64,000 nucleotides of DNA. It comes from Paratinospora sagittata (lineage: Eukaryota; Streptophyta; Magnoliopsida; Ranunculales; Menispermaceae). The stretch lies in the NCBI GenBank assembly GCA_035771175.1, contig CM069590.1:31324821-31388820 (forward strand), given 5' to 3'. This document shows, piece by piece, positions 35,255 to 47,490 of this stretch; position 1 is the first letter of the stretch, and the number at the start of each line of letters is the position of its first letter. The notes beneath the pieces are model-generated. The model had not been told where the DNA came from and did no database searches. It was given only the letters and a program-made list of their open reading frames with translations. Position numbers and translations under genes: made by a program.

Positions 35255-36575
35255 TGACGAGTTAGATATTTAGATATGTTTTTTATTAGGTTTTAGATGA
35301 TTTTATGTTAGTTATTGATTTATTAGGTTGGTTTATGTTAGTTTTGGTCTAGTTTTTAGTTTAGTCAATTTTTTATATTTGATGCTTTATTTTGTTTTTT
35401 TACATTTATAACTTAGTTGATTTGATTATATAAGTGTGTTACTCATTGGTTTTGCTTTGTTTTGTAAGTGTTTAGATATGTTGAAAGTTTATTTGGATGA
35501 TGAAAACGTGTTACATGAAGATGGAATGAAGAAACACGGACACACCAAGTCAAGGAGACCCAAAAATGGCTAAGTCCACAAGAGAAAAGAGGAAGAAAAA
35601 CTGGACAAACCAGAGACTAGGCGTTGTGGCACCCAGGGTTGCTTGAAATTGGAAAGTTGCAGGATTTTGTAGTGTGACTTCGGGCTTTCAATTTTGAGTT
35701 CCTATTGGCTTGTACCTATAAATACTTCATTGTTTAGGGTTTCTAAAAGACGACAAGACAAGACGGCTTGGAAGCGGAGAAAAAGATCTTGAAGTTGGAG
35801 GCAAGGGAGAGAGATTGACATCCAAAGTGTTTTTAGTTTGATTTCTATGTTCATGTTTGAGTTTATAACCAAGTTTTGTGTTTTTATCTTTCAAGTTATG
35901 AACTAAACTAATATTCTAGAGGAAAGCATAATCTGATACTAGATATTGTGTTTTAAGATTGGATTTATGTTTATTTATTAATTGATTCTTCATAGTTTAT
36001 TTATATTTTTCTGGGTTTAATGCTTTCGATCTCTTAGCCACGGATTAAATGTTCATAGACTTGGGTGGCAGCACTCGAGAGAGGGTTCCTTGAGTTGGAT
36101 TAAGGGAAATATAACCTAAGATTATCATAGAATCAAGAGGTTTATGATATCTTTTGAAGTTGTAGAGAAAAATCACCAAGTGTAATGAGTTGCTAAGGCT
36201 TTGGTTTTTATCGAGAGATCGAAACTGTTTCCTTGGTGATGTGTTATAATTCGGCACTCGAGAGCGGTAATTAGTGGCTTTAGGATTTTTTACTTATAAA
36301 CTTGAAGAACATTTTGATGATAAACATATCTAATCTACATAGTTGACGGTTAGGCTAGGCTTTCCTATCATGATATCTATTCATTGTTTGATTTCTTATC
36401 TATTTACTTTTCTTTAATTGTTTAGTTGCTTGAATCATATTTTGATTGTTTTGATAAAGTTAAAAATTGGGAAAAATGGTATTTAGTAAAGAGTGTATAA
36501 TCCTAGAAGACGACAACTTGATTCTCATTGGTTTATTACTACTTGACACCATACGCGTGCAGTTGATAGTGAACA
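35255..36575 (+). repeat. Element C 5' LTR
   Basis: It starts TGACGAGTTAGA and ends GTTGATAGTGAACA. The TATA box TATAAAT is at 35717-35723. It is collinear with the A LTR. A CpG-containing word, GGCGTTGTGGCACC, lies near 35618-35631, where A has CGGCGCTACGGCGCC. Confidence 0.85.
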
Positions 36576-36577
36576 AG

Positions 36578-36599
36578 TTTTTTGCGTGGCTGCAGGGGA
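36578..36599 (+). promoter_or_regulatory. Element C primer binding site (tRNA-Asp-like)
   Basis: TTTTTTGCGTGGCTGCAGGGGA follows the LTR end by two bases, in the position and pattern of the Athila tRNA-Asp PBS, with mismatches. Confidence 0.65.
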
Positions 36600-36730
36600 C
36601 TGTTTCACTCTATTTTTACTAATACCACTAGTAATTGATTTAGATTTTAATCTAGATATTTTTATATATTTTTTTTGGAATTTTTTTTATTTATCTCTTT
36701 GTTTCTATCTTGAAGGTTATTCGTTGGTTT

Positions 36731-38144
36731 ATGCAGCGAAAAAGAAGCTTTGAGGTAGTACCACTAGATCTTAAGATTGAACGCACTTTTGGACATTTAA
36801 GAAGAGAAAGAAGAGTTGAACAAGAAGCAATGGAGGCTGAAAACAACCAATTACTGCTTAGGGATTACTTCAAACTAGTTATTCAAGATAATTACTCTGG
36901 AATAGTGCAAATGCCCATTAATGCAATCAACTTCGAGTTGAAGCCGACGTTGATAACAATGGTCCAACAACACCAATATGTTCTCCAATGGAAGATCCAA
37001 TTATCCACATACAATCATTTTTGGTGAAATGCGACACTGTCAAGATGAATGGTGTGAGTGAAGAGATTATCAGACTGAGGTTGTTTCCATTCTCTTTGAG
37101 GAATAAGGCCAAGGCTTGGTTGCAAGGGTTGTAATCCGGCAGTGTTACTACATGGGAAGAGTTAGTTCAGAAATTTCTTCAAAAGTTCTTTCTACTGGCA
37201 GAGACGGCCAAACTGCGTGTTGAAATTGGTCAATTCAAGCAGTTGGAGACCGAGTCACTATATGAATCATGGGAACGGTTCAAAGAGTTGCTGAGGAAGT
37301 GTCCACAACATGGTTTTCAAGTGTGGATGCAAATTCAAGTGTTCTACAATGAGTTGATTGCTCCTACACGAACTTTAGTGAATGCGGCAACTGGCGATAT
37401 TTTGTTGGGAAAAATAGTGGAGGAAGCTCTCCATTTATTGGAAGAAATGGCTTCCAACACTTATGAGATTCCTAGTGAGGGGTCTTTGGTGAAGAAAGTG
37501 GCTGGCGTGTTTTAGGTTGATCCCATTACAGCGTTCTCGGTGCAGATGTCAAATTTATCTCATCAAATTGCTTTAATACAAAAAACACAACCCTCAATTG
37601 AAAAAGTGGCGATTGCAAATATGGGGTATTCGGGAGTAGATGCCATAGAAGAGCAAGTGAATTATGTGAATAATTGGGGGTACAATTATTGGAGTAATGC
37701 TCTAATTTCAAATTGGTTTCATCCGAGGATCGGAAATCATGAAAATTTCTCCCACTCCAACACAAGAAATGTTTTGCAACCTGCACTAGGCATACTTATT
37801 CAAGCACAAGAGAAGAAACCCTCTTGGGAGGACCTTTTGAGTGGTTTTATAATGGAGTATCTTGACAAGACCGAATCAAGAATGGATCATTTGGAGGCTT
37901 CGGTGAAGAATATTGAGGTTCAAATTGGGCAACTTGTTTCAGCTATTAGTGCCCAACAACAAGGGTCATTCCCTATTAATACTCAGGTTAATTCAGAAGA
38001 GCAGTGTAAGGCGATTACTCTAAGAAGTGGGAAAGAAATTGAAGGGGCTGATGTACAAAGCAAAAACAAGAAGCCCACCCCTACATCATCATCACCAAGT
38101 GATCAAGAGAAAGAGCCAAGTCAAGAGGAGCTGAAGAAAGATTA
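36731..38144 (+). pseudogene. Element C gag (Athila-type)
   Basis: The start MQRKRSFEVV is at 36731 (an in-frame upstream ATG at 36710 is not conserved in A). Motifs in order are L-R-D-Y-F-K, L-R-L-F-P-F-S-L-R-N-K-A-K-A-W-L (about 37074-37121), K-C-P-Q-H-G-F-Q-V-W, V-Q-I-G-Q-L-V-S-A-I-S and A-I-T-L-R-S-G-K-E (about 38008-38034). A frameshift near 36990-37020 and stops at about 37131 and 37513 break it. It would form the capsid. It ends with an S/P/E-rich tail. Confidence 0.85.
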
Positions 38145-38321
38145 ATCAAAAGACAAGCCATACCGGTTGGGTTCCATCACTTTTCTGAATAACCCTCCTA
38201 TTCTCAAATCCCCTCTTTCATTTCCTCAACGTTTTCAAAAAAAAACCTTGTTAAACAATTTGCTAAATTTCTAGAAATTTTTAAGAAAATTGACATCAAT
38301 ATTCCTTTTGTAGATGCGCTG

Positions 38322-38858
38322 GTGCAGATCCCAAATTATGTCAAATTCATGAAAGATGTGATGAAGAAAAGAAAGCTTGAGGAGTACGAAATGGTGAAGT
38401 TGAAGGAGGGATGTAGCGCCAATTTTCTAAAAAAGCTACCTCAGAAATTGAAAGATCCAGGGAGTTTCACTATAGCTTGCAATACCGGTACTTCTATTTT
38501 TGATAAAGTTTTAGGTGATCTTGGTGCAAGTATTAATTTAATGCCTTTGTCTTTTTTTAGGAAATTGGGACATGGCGAGGTGAAGCCAACTACCATATCA
38601 TTGCAGTTGGCAGATCGTTCTCTCACTTATCCTCGGGGTATTATTGAAGATGTTTTGGTAAAAGTGGACAAATTCATTTTCTATGTTGATTTTGTGGTGC
38701 TTGATATGGAAGAAGATGGGGAGATACCATTGATACTTGGGAGACCATTCTTGGCTATCGGACGAGCATTGATCGATGTACAATGGGGTGAACTTACTTT
38801 GAGAGTCAATGAGGAAGAAGTCCTATTCAACATCTACAGCACTCTCAAGTTTCCTTAG
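38322..38858 (+). pseudogene. Element C aspartic protease (Athila-type)
   Basis: The active site D-L-G-A-S-I-N is at 38517-38537, followed by L-I-L-G-R-P-F-L-A and G-E-L-T-L-R-V. The single frame of 178 codons is open, but upstream and downstream sequence is disrupted, so the domain could not be made as part of a polyprotein. Confidence 0.85.
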
Positions 38859-39291
38859 AATGTAATACATGCCACCGGATAGACATTGTGGATGTGTTCG
38901 ATGAGTGTGTGAATGAGGTACATGAGGTGGCCATTCCGGATGTTCCTTTGGAGAAATGTCTTGTTAGTTCGATACCAAGACATGCGGTAGAGCATGATGA
39001 TATCCAGCAGTGTGCTATAGCTCTTGAAACACGTGGTCTTCTAAAATCAAATGCCGAGAAATAAGAGATATAGGATTCTTCACAGACAGAGATAGTGGAG
39101 TTAACAACAGAGTTGAAGCCTGTACCGGAACACCTCTGATATGCATTTTTGGGTGAAAGATTTGCATTTCCTGTTATCATCTCATTCGCCTTGTCAGAAG
39201 TTGAGAAAGAAAAACTACTTTGAATAGTACGGGAGCATAAATCTACTTTGGAGTGGTTTATTGCCGGCATCAAGGGTATTAGTCCTTCAAT

Positions 39292-40126
39292 TTGCATGCA
39301 CAAGATCTTGACGGAGGATTTTTCAAGCCGTTTGTTGACCACCAAAGGTGGCTCAATCCACCAATGAAGGAAGTAGTTCGAGCTGAAGTTTTGAAATGGT
39401 TAAAAGCAGGGATTGTTTATGCAATTTCTGACAGTTCATGGGTAAGTCCAATGCAAGTGGTACCTAAGAAAGGAGGGATTATAGTTGTCAAGAATGAAGA
39501 TGATGAATTCATTTCCACTAGCAGTAACAAGTTGGAGAGTGTGTATCAACTACCGAAAGTTAAACAAGGCCACAAGGAATGATCATTTTCCCCTTCCTTT
39601 TATTGATCAGATATTGGATAGATTGGCAGGTTTTGAAAACTAATGCTTCTTGGATGGTTATTCGGGATATAATAAGATTTCTATTGCATTGGAGGGCCAA
39701 GAGAAGACTACTTTTACTTGCCCATATGGTACGTTTGCTTTCCGGAGGACGCCATTTGGGTTATGGAATGCACCGACGACTTTTCAACGGTGTATGATGT
39801 CTATCTTTGCCAATATGATTAAGGAGATCATGGAGGTATTCATGGATGACTTTTCTGTTTTTGGATCTTCTTTCGATCATTGTTTGCATAATCAATCTCT
39901 TGTCCTACAAAGATGTAAGGAAACGAATCTTGTGCTAAATTGGGAGAGTAATTTCATGGTCCAAGAGGGCATTGTTCTTGGCCATCGGGTATCATCAAAA
40001 GGTCTTGAGGTGGATAGAGCAAAAATAGTGACCATTGAGAAACTTCCACATCTGAAGAATGTGAAGGGTATTCGTAGCTTTTTGGGGCATGCCGGTTTTT
40101 ACCGACGATTTATCAAAAATTACTAA
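39292..40126 (+). pseudogene. Element C reverse transcriptase
   Basis: The fingers part shows W-V-S-P-M-Q-V-V-P-K-K-G-G (39292-39582), then a frame change, then M-D-G-Y-S-G-Y-N-K-I, T-F-T-C-P-Y-G-T-F-A-F and the catalytic F-M-D-D at 39839-39850. L-G-H and S-F-L-G-H-A-G-F-Y-R-R-F-I close the domain. It requires at least one frameshift to read through. Confidence 0.85.
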
Positions 40127-40430
40127 GCCCTCTGTAATTTGCTTGAAAAACCCTTAGAGTTTGATGATCATTGTGTCTACTTTTCAGTTGATTAAGAAGG
40201 CTTTGATTGCAGCGCCTATTATGATTGTGTTAGATTAGAGAAAACCATTTGAAATTATGTGCGATGCAAGTGATTTTGAAATTAGGGCAGTTCCTGGGCA
40301 AGGAAAGGATAAGATGCTTCGGGCCATTTATTATGCTAGTCGGACTCTAGATTGAGATCAATAGAATTATACCACTACTAAGAAAAAGTTGCTAGCCATT
40401 GTATTTGCATGTGAGAACTTCCAATCTTAT
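40127..40430 (+). pseudogene. Element C RNase H, truncated by B2
   Basis: After in-frame stops, I-M-C-D-A-S-D-F-E-I (40254-40283, first catalytic Asp region) and K-K-L-L-A-I-V-F-A-C-E-N (about 40384-40419) are readable. Sequence breaks at 40430 within the F-x-S-Y motif, where B2 begins. Confidence 0.75.
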
Positions 40431-41728
40431 TGTTATCTCAATGAACCCCATGATATGAATGTTTTGATGATTCCAAATATCTCTGGTTTGTGTATCTAAT
40501 GATCTTGTTAAGTGTTTCAGATTTATCAAGATTCAAGATCAAGGAACTATGCTCACAAGCCTATTGGATATCACAAGTAAAGTTCTGAGTCTGTCAATAC
40601 TTTGAATGTAGAGTCTATCGATCAATTTGCTCTCAGCAAGATTTAATCAGTTTCATATCTTGATCATCACATTTTAAAGATATTTCTATGATTTTTAAAG
40701 TATTTGATTTTATCAGAAAATATCATGATTTTCATCATATGTTTTCGAGCTTTAATCGAGAAATCAAAAAATCATTTTTACAGAGACTTTCATAACTCCA
40801 ATGTTTTAGCAGCGCCCTCCTGGACTTGATAAGTCAGGACGCTGATGAAATATTAAGATATTCATATTCATTCAAGGTTGACGAACTGATTCATTATGAC
40901 GCTTACATGTAAGTAGTGACCTTACTTTAGTCAACCTTTGAAAGTGCTAGGACGCTAACTTAGTTTCAGCTCGCTGAAAGTTTTCTTAGTTTTTAATTAA
41001 TTATATCTTTAAGGATGCTGATAGTTATAAGTTGAATAAATTATCAGAGCGCTACTTATAGGAGCGCTCTCATCATTATAATCAACTTAATAACTTTAAG
41101 GATGCTTACTATCCTTCAACGCACTTAATATTGTTTCAAAATTTCTGGATGCTTACTTGTGAGTAGCGCCCTCGTGCATTTAAGTACTTTTAAAACAAAG
41201 TAGGACGCTAGCTATCGAGTAGCGCCCTCATGACTTAAGTCACTTAATTATCAAAGAAAGTCGGGATGTTTACGATTCAGTAGCGTCCTTACTTCATTGT
41301 TCAGTAGGACGTTGATGCTCTATGAGCGCCCTCGAAGGAACAAAACGAAAAAAATAATATTTTGTTGCTCTGACACATACATCCTTTTCACCACCTTTTT
41401 AGAACAACTTTTGGTACAAAAATCAACTTTTTGAATTTGTAAGAGATATTATCAGATTCATGAACCACGTCTCTTAAACTTTCCTTATTCGTGAATCTGG
41501 AGAAAATCAGAATGTTCATAAAATGTGCAGTTGCCATTTTCGTGATACACTCTAGCTGTTGTGCGTAAATGTTCATATTTGAAATTCAATTTCAAATGAA
41601 CAACAGCTTCATCTCTACAAGTCTATATATACCAACACTTAACAATCTGTTAAGACTATAGAAAATTCTCTGAACCAAAATACTTTTGAAAGTTAGTCGA
41701 ATTTTCATCTAATTCAAAAAGCTTAAGT
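40431..41728 (+). repeat. B2 5' LTR, first fragment
   Basis: It starts TGTTATCTCAATGAACCCC and carries the AGGACGCT/AGCGCCCT block at about 40820-41335 and TATA box TATATATA at 41624-41631. It stops at the TAAGT target site of the nested solo LTR. Confidence 0.9.
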
Positions 41729-43083
41729 TGTCAAACCTCGCCCGGACGCGCCTAAACCGGCGGTACACTCACGGACGGGGCGCGCATTTGGAATTGTGAC
41801 AATGGTAGCAGAGTACGCGGCGAAAATACAATATAGTACAAGTCTGATTTCATTAATTTCAGAATATTTTTATACATGAAATGGTTAAGGAAACATTCTC
41901 CCAAAAATCCCCAACGAATAATACAAAGGGTACAAAATGTGGGCCCAGAAACATACACCTAGTCCACCCTAATCTCCTGTGAAAAATTTGATAACAATGG
42001 GGTGAGCTACACGCTCAGTGGGTAAAATAGTTCGTGAATATAATAGTTAATAAAGCAAACTTCATAATCAAATATCTTAAATATACATCTGAGCATCATA
42101 AACAATCAATATGTATGTATGCATGACACCGTCTCGTAATGGTTTGATGATTGTACATCGCCTGAGTTCACGTACAGATGTCTTTCCCTAGGAATAATCG
42201 GGTTCTCATCGTACGTTCCTCCTCGGGATCGATGCTCTGAATTCACATACAGATGTCCTTCCCTAGAATTAGCCAAGTTCTCATTGTACATCCCTCTCCA
42301 AAGAAATATAATGAATAGCGAGCATCGCTCCTAACTATTTTATGAATCATAAACCACATACGTCCATAGGTGGTGATATGTATGATGCCAATGCATGAAT
42401 TGGTCTGTATAAACCGGTCCGGTCTTTTCTTAACATTTACACAGGATTTAGCAACGTTTAGTGATCCTTATCAGGGTCGGTATCACTACGTGCAAGGTTA
42501 GGACATTCAGTATTACTGTATAAGCTGATAGCTTTCAAATAAGACCAACCAAATCAGTCTCCAATTGAGAGGTGACACAAGGTCCATTTAAAAACCAATC
42601 ATCTAGAGCAGCACGCTACCTCCAGTTCACAATTTAAAGTTACTGAGGACAAGACTGAGTCGGGTTGAGCCAGATTGACTACTAATCCTGCATAGCAACC
42701 GTATAATACATGAACTCTACTTATACAGGCATAAGTGCGACAGTATAAACATTATTAGATATAATGCAGTGTAAATGAATGGTAGACATAATAATAACTC
42801 CTTTCAGAACTATGTTTCGTTCCCCACCTTCAGATAAGAATTCCTTTTAGAACTGGTGCTTTCCCCCGGACAAAACCCCGTTGCGCCACACAGAGAGTCT
42901 CGAAAGAGAGTCTCAAAAGACTAAAAACTCAAGATGAGTGAAAATGAGAAGAAAAATTACAATTTGGAGTGAATTTGGTGTGAGAAATGAGGAGGGGGAG
43001 CTTTCTTTATATAAAGGATTTGGCGCCCGAACGTTCGGGCAGGTACCCAAAAATTTTTTTTTGTGCAATCCTAGGGTATTACA
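41729..43083 (-). mobile_element. Gypsy-like solo LTR, 1,355 bp, TSD TAAGT
   Basis: In minus orientation it begins TGTAATACCCTAGG and ends GGCGAGGTTTGACA. The TSD TAAGT is perfect at 41724-41728 and 43084-43088. GTAGCTCACCCC (minus, about 42000) is the recurring landmark of these Gypsy LTRs. A perfect 16-bp palindrome GCCCGAACGTTCGGGC lies at 43025-43040. No internal domain is present. Confidence 0.9.
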
Positions 43084-43389
43084 TAAGTTATTCTGGTTTC
43101 AAAGCGCTTTCTTTGAATCTTTGCTTATTCAAAGGATTTTCACACTGAGCTAAATTTTTATCTTTTTCTGAAAATCTATTTGAAAGCTTGAACTGTTTTC
43201 ACCCAAATTTTCAGCATTATTTTAACTTATATCATTCTTGCTGAAAGAAAAATTTGAGAGATAGTTCGTAGGATACAATTATATTCAATTTCATATCTTG
43301 TATATTGTACCAAGGTTGTAACAGTAGTTATATAAACTACTGAGTTGATATCTTGTATTCAACAAGTTTCGGTATTCTCACACCCATAA
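43084..43389 (+). repeat. B2 5' LTR, second fragment
   Basis: It continues from AAGTTATTCTGG to TTCTCACACCCATAA, collinear with 12700-13000 of B1. It ends at the CATAA site of the Tekay insertion, inside the CTCACACCCGTAAG repeat. Confidence 0.9.
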
Positions 43390-46274
43390 TGTGACGCCCC
43401 GAAAATTATTTCATCTAGCCCATAACTCAATTGCACTTTGCCCAAACTCTATGCGTTGCCTTGATATGTTTGGTGTTTGTTTGATGGTTGTTTAATGTTT
43501 CTATAGTTGATGCTTGATAATGTATATAAATATGTGTATCATAAATTGTATATGGGTCATGTTAAATTAAATTAAAATGCATATGTTATTATTTATGCAT
43601 GGGTCCATTAAACCATGAATTGATATGAGTTAGGATTGATTGAATAAAAGGATAAATGAGAATGAAAATTTGGTGTATTAAATGGATTGGACATTTAAAA
43701 TACATGGAAGCATGAAATTGGTTAAAGTACATGTGGTTGGTATGGGTAGTATGGGACCAACACATGTGAAGGTTGGTGCATGAAAGTGGACAAGTGTCCC
43801 ATGCCCTCAAGGAAGTGTTAGAATGAGTGGAGGGAATCAAGGAGGGAATCAAGGAAGTGCTAGAAAGAGGTGAGTGGAAAGAAAGGAAAGAAGAAGAGAA
43901 AGAAAAGAAGAGAAAGGAAAGAAGAAGAGAAAGAAGGAGAGAGTTGCAGGAGGAAGATTCCTGCGACATTTTCATCAAAGTAGTGGATCCTTGGAATATA
44001 TGGTCAGATTGAGCTCAAAATTTGTCAGCAAGTTCGTAGCTTATGGTTATTCATTCTGTCGGTGGAGATCTTGATCAGAGGTTTCGTCTAAGAGATCTAA
44101 CCTCTCAAACAAAGCTGGTCGGAAAGTTTGGATTTCTCGCGCCATTTTGCTCAAACTTCTAGATCTCCTTAATCTAACGTTGGATGGATATAAAATTTGG
44201 GTATGTCGTGAAGATCTTTGGTTAGGGTTTTTTCTGAGAGATTTAACTTCTGAAACAAAGCTAGTCGGAGATTCTGGATTTCTCGTGGTGTTTCGCTCAA
44301 ACTTGTAGATCTCCTAAATCTACCGTTGGATGGATATCAAATTTGGGTATGTAGTTTCTAACTGATATTTCTGTATTCTGAACGGTTGAGATGTGTATTC
44401 GTTTAGTATTTTGTGTGATATAGTCATCTGAGTTTGAGTATTTGCAGCAGGAAAGGAGAAATTGTCTGATTAGAGACTTGTTCATCAAATATACTTATCT
44501 TTTCGGTCCACCGTTGGATTGGGCTGATATTTGGACAGAAGGTTTGTATCTTCACATACTTCAATCTGTACGGTTGATTTTGTGATTACCTATTTCTGTT
44601 AGTATATTGATACATCTGAACAGAATAGTAAATGAAGAATTGGTAGGGTTGCTTGTATTAGACCTAAATTTAGAATATGAACTTAGACCTTTCCAAATAG
44701 CTTGCATGTCAACTATGTTGACCTAGTTGCCATTGTTGATGAACCCATGATGCAAAATCAGTGATATACATGGCTGAACATGGTGACCTAGTGTAAATCG
44801 ACAATATGGCCTAAGTATGGACTTTTGATGCTTTTGGCCTAGAATCATTGAATTGATGCAACTTATGTTTAATTAAGCATGATTAGAGTTGATTATGCTA
44901 CTGATTTGGTGGTTGTGACCATATCATGGGTTAGGCCTACTTGTGATCAAGTGACCAAATTTGGGCATGTTTATGCCTTAGGAATTGAAAATCAGTATTT
45001 TTGATTAATAGAATGGTTTATGTATGAGAACTATGCATTAGAGGCCTAAGTCATGTGATTTGAGTTGAATGATGGGATTATATGAGATTTAGGCCTATTG
45101 TTTATATGTGGGCTGATTTAGGGTTGATGTGTAATGTCTATGTGATTGAGCATAGAAATTGATGTATGGTAGGATATTGATGTATGTTTCAGGATCTTGA
45201 TTGGGTTGATTCGGTTTGGTGGTCGTGTGTGGTTAAATACTCTCGCGAGGCTTGGTTGTGAGTAGACTTCATTTATGATTATATCTTTTATGTCATCATA
45301 TCACTTATATATATTGTATGTTGAAAGCATGAATGTGTTCTAATGTTTTAAATGATGCATTGATTTGAGAAAACCTTATGACTTTGGTTGGGCCAATCTA
45401 TCTGGCTAATAGGGGGACTTAACCTTGTCATAGGAGGGTTTTAGGAAAGGAAATGATTGGGGTCAACGGCACGGTGAAATAGACGTGTACTAGTAACCCA
45501 AATAAACATGATTGGGGTCAACGGTACGGTGAAATAGACGTGCACTAGTAACCCAATGCATGTGGAATGTGGATCCAAGTTGATAAGCTTTTACTTGCAT
45601 CGAATTTATTATAAATGCTTGATATCTATATGTTATGAGCTTTTAATCATGCTACACATTGACATGCATACATGATATTTATTGATGAGTATTGATAGCA
45701 TATTTGAATTCTATTCACTGGGCACCGTTGGCTCACCCTCATTTTCCTCTTTCAGGTCCTTCTGTCCCGAAAAAGGGCAAAGGAGTAGTTATATCTTAAG
45801 GGCCTTGCCTGCGAGAAAATCCAAAGCCTAGATGTGAGTTGTGAGGCATTTTGATTGAACTGTGTTTTAAATTATGAAGTATTATATTTTGGATTATGTA
45901 ATTATAACACTTACCACATTGTAGTATGGGTGAGTTGTGACTTGTTAGATAAACCATGTGGGCATATGACGGTTTTTATTTGTACCCACAATTTTGGACT
46001 TTATGTGTATGTCAATTTTAATGGACTGTAGGGATTATGATTTTATTTATGGTTCATTTTTATGGATTATCTTTGTCTTTGATGATTAATACAGTGGGTA
46101 GTTTTGTTTAGTACCTTTTGATATTATGTCGTTGTTTGAAATAAGGCTCGTAGGGTCTCAACCACCTCATGAGAGTTGAGGAGTGGTCGGAGATGCCTAC
46201 GCCGGGCGTCTCGCCCCGGCATTCCGCATGCCATTCCCTGCGGGGTTGGTTGTCCGCGGCACGGGGTCGCCACA
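43390..46274 (+). repeat. Tekay 5' LTR
   Basis: 2,885 bp, TGTGACGCCCCG...GGTCGCCACA. It contains an imperfect ~147-bp duplication (units near 44093 and 44240, each with CTGGATGG-like GTTGGATGGATAT ends) and a 55-bp direct repeat starting at 45453 and 45508 (ATGATTGGGGTCAACGG). GGCTCACCCTC followed by TTTCAGG lies at about 45730-45757. Confidence 0.92.
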
Positions 46275-46276
46275 GT

Positions 46277-46287
46277 TGGTATCAGAG
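46277..46287 (+). promoter_or_regulatory. Tekay primer binding site (initiator tRNA-Met)
   Basis: TGGTATCAGAG begins 2 bp after the LTR end and matches 11 bases of the complement of the initiator tRNA-Met 3' end. Confidence 0.9.
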
Positions 46288-46428
46288 ACTGATTTTACTA
46301 GGTTTGGTCTATGTATTGGACTTAGATGACTTTGACCTAGGAATTGGTGAGAGATTTAGGTGATTAAAAAGCTTAAAGGAACTAACTTAAAAGCCTTACT
46401 ATCATATTTTCTGCGTGTATTATATGAT

Positions 46429-47490
46429 ATGGGTAGTTATGAGGCGGGCACTAGTGGGGCCGAGGCTACTGGAGCTGCAGGGGCAGCAGGACTTCAAATG
46501 GCTGTACCTCAGCCTATGCCTACACCTGCTCCTATAGTTGTGGAGAACCCCACTGATCGGCGGATCAAACTGCTAGAGAAGTTCATAAAGCTAAAGCCTA
46601 AGGAATTCACTGGTGGGGTTGACTTGAAGAAGGTCGAAGATTGGCTGAAGAATGTCCAGAAGATCAGTCGCTCCTTAGAGCTTGATGAGGAGTCCCAGGT
46701 CTTATGCGCTGCTCACACACTGGAGAGTGATGCAGAGGACTGGTGGCTTTCAGTGTTGGATACAAAGGGGGCAGTGAAGAGTTGGGACACCTTCAAACGG
46801 TTGTTCTTACAGGCTTACGTTCCAGAGACTGAGAGACAGGCTAAGCAACTCGAGTTTTTGAATCTCGCACAGGGCACCATGTCAGTCGGGGAGTACGAGA
46901 TCAGATTTAGGCAGCTCGCAGTTTATGCTCCTGGGTTAGTTCAGACGCCGAGTGACAAGATTATGAGGTTTTCTTTAAACCTAAGGCCTGCGATCCGACA
47001 GGCCTTGTCTGTGGCGAAGATGACTGATTTTACCACAGTGGTCCAGAGGGCCAAACAGTATGAGTTGGCTGAGCGGGTTGATGGTATGTCTACACGAGCA
47101 GCTCCAGGTGAACCGACTTCACAAGCAGAGTCTGGGGGACAGTTCCAAACTCCGTGGAAGAAAGGAAGATGGGAAAGGAAGAGAAAGTTTTATGGAAGAG
47201 CACAGTCTGATGGTGCTCAGAGTAAGGCATCCCAGGTTCAGATTGGTATGATGGCCTCACCAGTGGTTTCCTCTCCTGTCCCTATTCCTACTCAGGCACC
47301 GAGTGCACCAAGACCCCCATTCCCACAGAATGCTAGCCGAGGCAGAGGTAGAGGCCGAGGAAGCTATGTGACGACATCTCAGAATGGATCATCTGCGCCC
47401 AGGGCTCCGTTCTTATGTTATCAATGTGGGCAGGCTAGGCATAGGAAGTTAGAGTGTCCAAATTTTCAGAGAGCTCAGGGATTTGTGTAG
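46429..47490 (+). CDS. gag: Tekay Gag (capsid and nucleocapsid)
   Basis: I chose MGSYEAGTSG at 46429 as the start because the in-frame extension from 46360 looks like leader; this gives 353 residues. An A/P-rich N-terminus leads into the retrotransposon gag domain with V-E-D-W-L-K-N-V, E-D-W-W and W-D-T-F-K-R-L-F (residues about 60-175). An R/G-rich stretch (S-R-G-R-G-R-G-R-G) and one CCHC knuckle, C-Y-Q-C-G-Q-A-R-H-R-K-L-E-C (47416-47457), follow. It packages element RNA in cytoplasmic particles. The frame is intact and ends in TAG at 47488, in frame with pol. Confidence 0.9.
   Translation: MGSYEAGTSGAEATGAAGAAGLQMAVPQPMPTPAPIVVENPTDRRIKLLEKFIKLKPKEFTGGVDLKKVEDWLKNVQKISRSLELDEESQVLCAAHTLESDAEDWWLSVLDTKGAVKSWDTFKRLFLQAYVPETERQAKQLEFLNLAQGTMSVGEYEIRFRQLAVYAPGLVQTPSDKIMRFSLNLRPAIRQALSVAKMTDFTTVVQRAKQYELAERVDGMSTRAAPGEPTSQAESGGQFQTPWKKGRWERKRKFYGRAQSDGAQSKASQVQIGMMASPVVSSPVPIPTQAPSAPRPPFPQNASRGRGRGRGSYVTTSQNGSSAPRAPFLCYQCGQARHRKLECPNFQRAQGFV

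Larger units (their letters stand above)
35255..40430 (+). mobile_element. Element C: Athila-like Ty3/Gypsy, 5' portion
   Basis: The 5' LTR is 35255-36575, the PBS 36578-36599, gag 36731-38144, protease 38322-38858, RT 39292-40126 and partial RNase H to 40430. The element is interrupted by B2 at 40431 and its remainder lies beyond the window. All genes carry stops or frameshifts. Confidence 0.85.

Noticed and set aside
43589..43978. Minus-strand 129-codon frame, also found at 51186-51587
   Set aside because: Both lie at the same place in the two Tekay LTRs and run antisense to a purine-rich stretch; no domain, so a chance frame duplicated with the LTR.
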